DNA of 64,000 bases from Gloeotrichia echinulata CP02 (lineage in GTDB: Bacteria; Cyanobacteriota; Cyanobacteriia; Cyanobacteriales; Nostocaceae), in the NCBI GenBank assembly GCA_038087035.1, contig CP051187.1, forward strand, positions 5,400,001-5,464,000, written 5' to 3'. Position 1 is the first letter of the stretch; each line of letters begins with the position of its first letter. The notes beneath the pieces were generated by a model. The model was not told the DNA's origin, did not search any database, and saw nothing but the letters and a program-made list of their open reading frames with translations. Below are positions 60,887-64,000 of the stretch, piece by piece. A program made the translations under genes and the position numbers.

Positions 60887-63250
60887 ATGACAGCCACGTC
60901 TCCTACTCCCTTTTCCCCTCAAGAAATTGCCGCAGAAGGTATCAAGCCAGAAGAATATGCAGAAATTGTCCGACGCTTAGGGCGTCATCCCAACAAAGCT
61001 GAACTGGGTATGTTTGGGGTAATGTGGTCAGAGCATTGCTGTTATAAAAATTCCCGCCCTTTACTCAAACAGTTTCCCACGACCGGACCGAGGATTCTGG
61101 TAGGTCCTGGTGAAAATGCTGGTGTTGTCGATTTAGGCGATGGACTACAACTAGCTTTTAAAATTGAATCCCATAACCACCCCTCAGCTGTCGAACCTTT
61201 TCAAGGCGCGGCAACGGGAGTGGGTGGGATTTTGCGAGATATATTTACAATGGGTGCCCGTCCCATTGCTTTATTAAATTCCCTGCGGTTTGGTTCCTTG
61301 GATGATGCTAAAACCCAAAGGTTATTTCAAGGTGTGGTAGCGGGAATTTCACATTATGCTAACTGCGTTGGGGTACCCACCGTGGGCGGTGAAGTTTACT
61401 TTAACGCCGCTTATTCTGGGAATCCTTTGGTGAATGTGATGGCCTTGGGATTGATGGAAACGCCAGAAATCGTTAAATCTGGGGCTGCTGGTATAGGAAA
61501 CCCGGTTTTATATGTCGGTTCCACCACCGGACGCGATGGTATGGGAGGCGCAAGTTTTGCCAGTGCTGAATTAAGCGATCAGTCTATAGATAATCGTCCC
61601 GCTGTGCAAGTGGGCGACCCATTTTTGGAAAAGTCGTTAATTGAAGCTTGTTTAGAAGCGTTTAAAACTGGTGCTGTTGTCGCAGCCCAAGATATGGGGG
61701 CTGCTGGGATCACCTGTTCAACTTCGGAAATGGCTGCTAAAGGTGGTGTCGGTATTGAACTAGATTTAGATAAGATTCCGGCGCGAGAATTTGGTATGGT
61801 TCCCTATGAATACCTGCTTTCAGAATCTCAAGAACGGATGCTGTTTGTCGCCCACAAGGGACGGGAACAAGAATTAATCGATATTTTTCACCGTTGGGGA
61901 CTACATGCGGTAGTCGGTGGGACTGTGATTGCAGAACCGATTGTGCGGATTCTTTTTCAAGGTACAGTAGCTGCAGAAATTCCCGCCGATGCTTTGGCAG
62001 AAAATACGCCACTTTATCACCGAGAATTATTGACAGAACCGCCAGAATATGCAGTTAAAGCTTGGGAATGGAAGCCTGATTCCTTACCGGACTGCACAAC
62101 TGCTGGGATCAAAATTCAAGGAAATTTGCACAGTTGGAATGATATTTTGTTAACTTTGCTGGATACACCCACCATTGCTTCTAAAAGCTGGGTATATCGC
62201 CAGTATGACCATCAGGTGCAGAATAATACGGTAATTTTACCAGGTGGGGCAGATGCGGCGGTGGTGCGGTTACGTCCTTTAGAACCCCCGTCAACCGTGA
62301 AAGGAGGCGGTAACAAAGGTGTGGCGGCGACGGTGGATTGTAATCCGCGCTATGTTTATCTTGACCCTTATGAGGGTGCTAAGGCTGTAGTGGCAGAAGC
62401 AGCACGCAATCTGAGTTGTGTGGGTGCCCAACCCCTGGCGGTGACGGATAATCTCAATTTTGGCAGTCCAGAAAAACCGATTGGTTACTGGCAATTAGCA
62501 GAGGCTTGTCGTGGTTTAGCTGAAGGGTGTCGGGAATTGGCTACACCTGTCACTGGGGGAAATGTTTCTCTTTATAACGAAACCCTAGATTCTCAAGGCA
62601 ACCCCCAACCTATTTATCCTACCCCAGTTGTCGGGATGGTGGGGTTGATTTCTGACATCAGCAAAATTTGTGGTCAAGGTTGGCAGGCAGTCGGTGATTT
62701 AATTTATTTATTAGGATTGCCTGTGACATCCAAAATAACTTTGGGAGCATCAGAATATTTAGCTACTATCCACAATACGGTTGCAGGCATTCCCCCTAGG
62801 GTAGATTTTGACTTAGAACGTCGCGTACAGGCAGTTTGTCGTGCAGGAATTCGTGAGGGTTGGGTACGTTCAGCCCATGATTGTGCTGAAGGAGGGTTAG
62901 CTATTGCCATAGCAGAATCTTGCATTTCTGGCAACCTTGGCGCTCAAATTACATTAGAAATCCCAATAAATCAGTCAGTTCGCCTCGATGAAGTCTTATT
63001 TGCTGAAGGTGGTGGACGGATTTTAGTTTCTGTAGGATTAGAACAGCAAGGAATTTGGGAATCCTATTTACAGGAACACCTGGGGAAAGAATGGCAAAAG
63101 CTAGGCACGGTTGCTAATTCTGATTTGGGTTTAAGGGTTTTAACCACTGAAAACCAAGCATTAATCAACCTTAGCATCACAGATGTGAGCGATCGCTATT
63201 CCCAGGCGATCGCCAGACGTTTGACTATCCCAGCTACTACCCCTAGTTAG
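60887..63250 (+). CDS. purL: phosphoribosylformylglycinamidine synthase subunit PurL
   Basis: Catalyses ATP-dependent conversion of FGAR to FGAM in purine synthesis together with PurS and PurQ. The 787-residue protein is the small-type PurL, with MWSEHCCYKNSRPLL near residue 45, ESHNHPSAVEPFQGAATGVGGI and the late SAHDCAEGGLAIAIAE. It is separated from purF by 299 bp, most of which is a repeat element. Confidence 0.97.
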   Translation: MTATSPTPFSPQEIAAEGIKPEEYAEIVRRLGRHPNKAELGMFGVMWSEHCCYKNSRPLLKQFPTTGPRILVGPGENAGVVDLGDGLQLAFKIESHNHPSAVEPFQGAATGVGGILRDIFTMGARPIALLNSLRFGSLDDAKTQRLFQGVVAGISHYANCVGVPTVGGEVYFNAAYSGNPLVNVMALGLMETPEIVKSGAAGIGNPVLYVGSTTGRDGMGGASFASAELSDQSIDNRPAVQVGDPFLEKSLIEACLEAFKTGAVVAAQDMGAAGITCSTSEMAAKGGVGIELDLDKIPAREFGMVPYEYLLSESQERMLFVAHKGREQELIDIFHRWGLHAVVGGTVIAEPIVRILFQGTVAAEIPADALAENTPLYHRELLTEPPEYAVKAWEWKPDSLPDCTTAGIKIQGNLHSWNDILLTLLDTPTIASKSWVYRQYDHQVQNNTVILPGGADAAVVRLRPLEPPSTVKGGGNKGVAATVDCNPRYVYLDPYEGAKAVVAEAARNLSCVGAQPLAVTDNLNFGSPEKPIGYWQLAEACRGLAEGCRELATPVTGGNVSLYNETLDSQGNPQPIYPTPVVGMVGLISDISKICGQGWQAVGDLIYLLGLPVTSKITLGASEYLATIHNTVAGIPPRVDFDLERRVQAVCRAGIREGWVRSAHDCAEGGLAIAIAESCISGNLGAQITLEIPINQSVRLDEVLFAEGGGRILVSVGLEQQGIWESYLQEHLGKEWQKLGTVANSDLGLRVLTTENQALINLSITDVSDRYSQAIARRLTIPATTPS

Positions 63251-63360
63251 AAAAGTTAGGAACTTTTGATTATTAACGTCAATGAGCATAAATACGATAA
63301 TGTTTTAATAGATGGTTAAAGATTTATTAAGACATCTGCCACTATCTATCGACATAATCC

Positions 63361-63500
63361 CAGTCAGGAACCTTACGCCTAAAGGCGGAGGCGAGTTCAA
63401 GCTTTAACCTGACTAGATTCAACCCCGGAAGGGGACAGCGAATAAAATCGCCCGTGGGTTTCCCCCATACATTCCCATTAATGAATGTAGGGGCTTCCAC
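63361..63500 (+). mobile_element. non-coding stem-loop element, short copy
   Basis: Starts CAGTCAGGAACC with an ACGCCTAAAGGCG hairpin and TTTAACCTGAC, and ends CCCCCAT...GAATGTAGGGGCTTCCAC. Both ends match the 474-bp element at 21944-22417 (opposite orientation), with the middle reduced to about 60 bp. It lies between purL and purF. Confidence 0.6.
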
Positions 63501-63549
63501 AGACCGGTTATCCCAGTGACTTGACACCCGCACCAGGAGCAAAGCTACC

Positions 63550-64000
63550 ATGATTCCCATTCATCCCGTCACTTCGGATGATTATCCCCAGCAGAATCAC
63601 AAGCCAGAAGAAGTTCACAGTCATGAAAATCATCCCGACAAGCAAGAAGAAGCTTGTGGTGTTTTTGGTATCTACGCACCAGGAGAAGACGTTGCTAAAC
63701 TGACCTATTTTGGATTGTATGCCCTCCAGCACCGGGGTCAAGAATCAGCTGGGATTGCCACATTTGCAGGTACACAGGTACACCTGCACAAAGATATGGG
63801 CTTGGTGTCTCAAGTCTTTAATGAATCTATTTTAACCGAGTTGCCGGGAAACCTAGCTATTGGTCACACCCGCTATTCCACCACTGGTTCTAGCCGCAAA
63901 GTTAATGCCCAGCCGGCTGTTGTCGAAACTGACTTAGGTACAGTAGCCATAGCACATAATGGCAATTTAGTCAATACTGTGCAGCTGCGGGAAGAGTTGC
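63550..64000 (+). CDS. purF: amidophosphoribosyltransferase PurF, 5' part
   Basis: First 150 residues of the enzyme that starts purine synthesis. After a hydrophilic His/Glu-rich extension of about 33 residues comes CGVFGIYAPGEDV, whose Cys is the N-terminal nucleophile after processing, then LYALQHRGQESAGIA and GHTRYSTTG, diagnostic for the class II glutaminase domain. The gene runs off the window. ATG at 63550 is the only good start. Confidence 0.96.
   Translation, partial: MIPIHPVTSDDYPQQNHKPEEVHSHENHPDKQEEACGVFGIYAPGEDVAKLTYFGLYALQHRGQESAGIATFAGTQVHLHKDMGLVSQVFNESILTELPGNLAIGHTRYSTTGSSRKVNAQPAVVETDLGTVAIAHNGNLVNTVQLREEL

Overview
The window looks like chromosomal DNA of a filamentous, probably heterocyst-forming cyanobacterium (Nostocales). 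The reasons are an allophycocyanin gene (apcD), a groES-groEL1 operon with a GroEL ending in GGDFDY, many HIP1 octamers (GCGATCGC), several small families known mainly from cyanobacteria (a Mo-dependent-nitrogenase-like protein, an NIL-domain protein, a DUF6439-like protein), and long arrays of degenerate heptamers between genes. The genus cannot be fixed from the sequence alone.

Layout. 0-2.4 kb: the tail of one gene, nadA (quinolinate synthase), a divergent metallophosphoesterase and tRNA-Ser(UGA). 2.4-8.8 kb: an accessory cluster next to the tRNA. It has a MotA/ExbB-like channel protein and an OmpA/MotB-like partner on the minus strand, divergent from a membrane-anchored Ser/Thr kinase and a NERD-nuclease/UvrD-type helicase, followed by two tandem XRE regulators. 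This is the best candidate for an undescribed, Zorya-like defence system. 8.9-17.4 kb: an S1-domain protein, dienelactone hydrolase, GntR regulator, a broken Uma2 gene, small secreted and membrane proteins, UPF0175, a DUF433/DUF5615 toxin-antitoxin pair and an alpha/beta hydrolase. 17.6-21.4 kb: tig-clpP-clpX. 21.4-22.9 kb: a non-coding mobile-element remnant. 22.9-27 kb: asd-dapA-rnj. 27.2-30.7 kb: a C5-methyltransferase with a Bpu10I-like endonuclease, an intact Uma2 protein, and the pseudogene of an anion permease. 31-38.5 kb: the nitrogenase-like protein, an orthocaspase homologue without its catalytic dyad, rpmF, a sulfite-oxidase-like molybdoenzyme, aldehyde dehydrogenase and a hybrid kinase. 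39-43.8 kb: an Rpn-like nuclease and urease genes ureD-ureA-ureB-ureC (minus strand), interrupted between ureB and ureC by an opposite-strand GxxExxY gene flanked by inverted repeats. 44-55.5 kb: a methyltransferase, groEL/groES with a CIRCE operator, a ferredoxin-like protein, a response regulator, NIL protein, asnS, an anti-sigma-type kinase and rlmD. 55.7-57.8 kb: a decayed IS607-type element (truncated tnpA, intact tnpB, long non-coding tail) ending about 40 bp before apcD. 59-64 kb: a lipoprotein, a Doc-type toxin-antitoxin pair, purL and the 5' part of purF.

Housekeeping blocks (protein folding and turnover, lysine/threonine precursor synthesis, nitrogen from urea, purine synthesis) alternate with accessory DNA. 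The accessory DNA is rich in defence-type genes and in non-coding repeats: MITE-like palindromes, heptamer arrays, a perfect 30-bp tandem array, and a two-copy stem-loop element at 21.9 and 63.4 kb. Several repeats sit within genes that were disrupted or between genes of one pathway.
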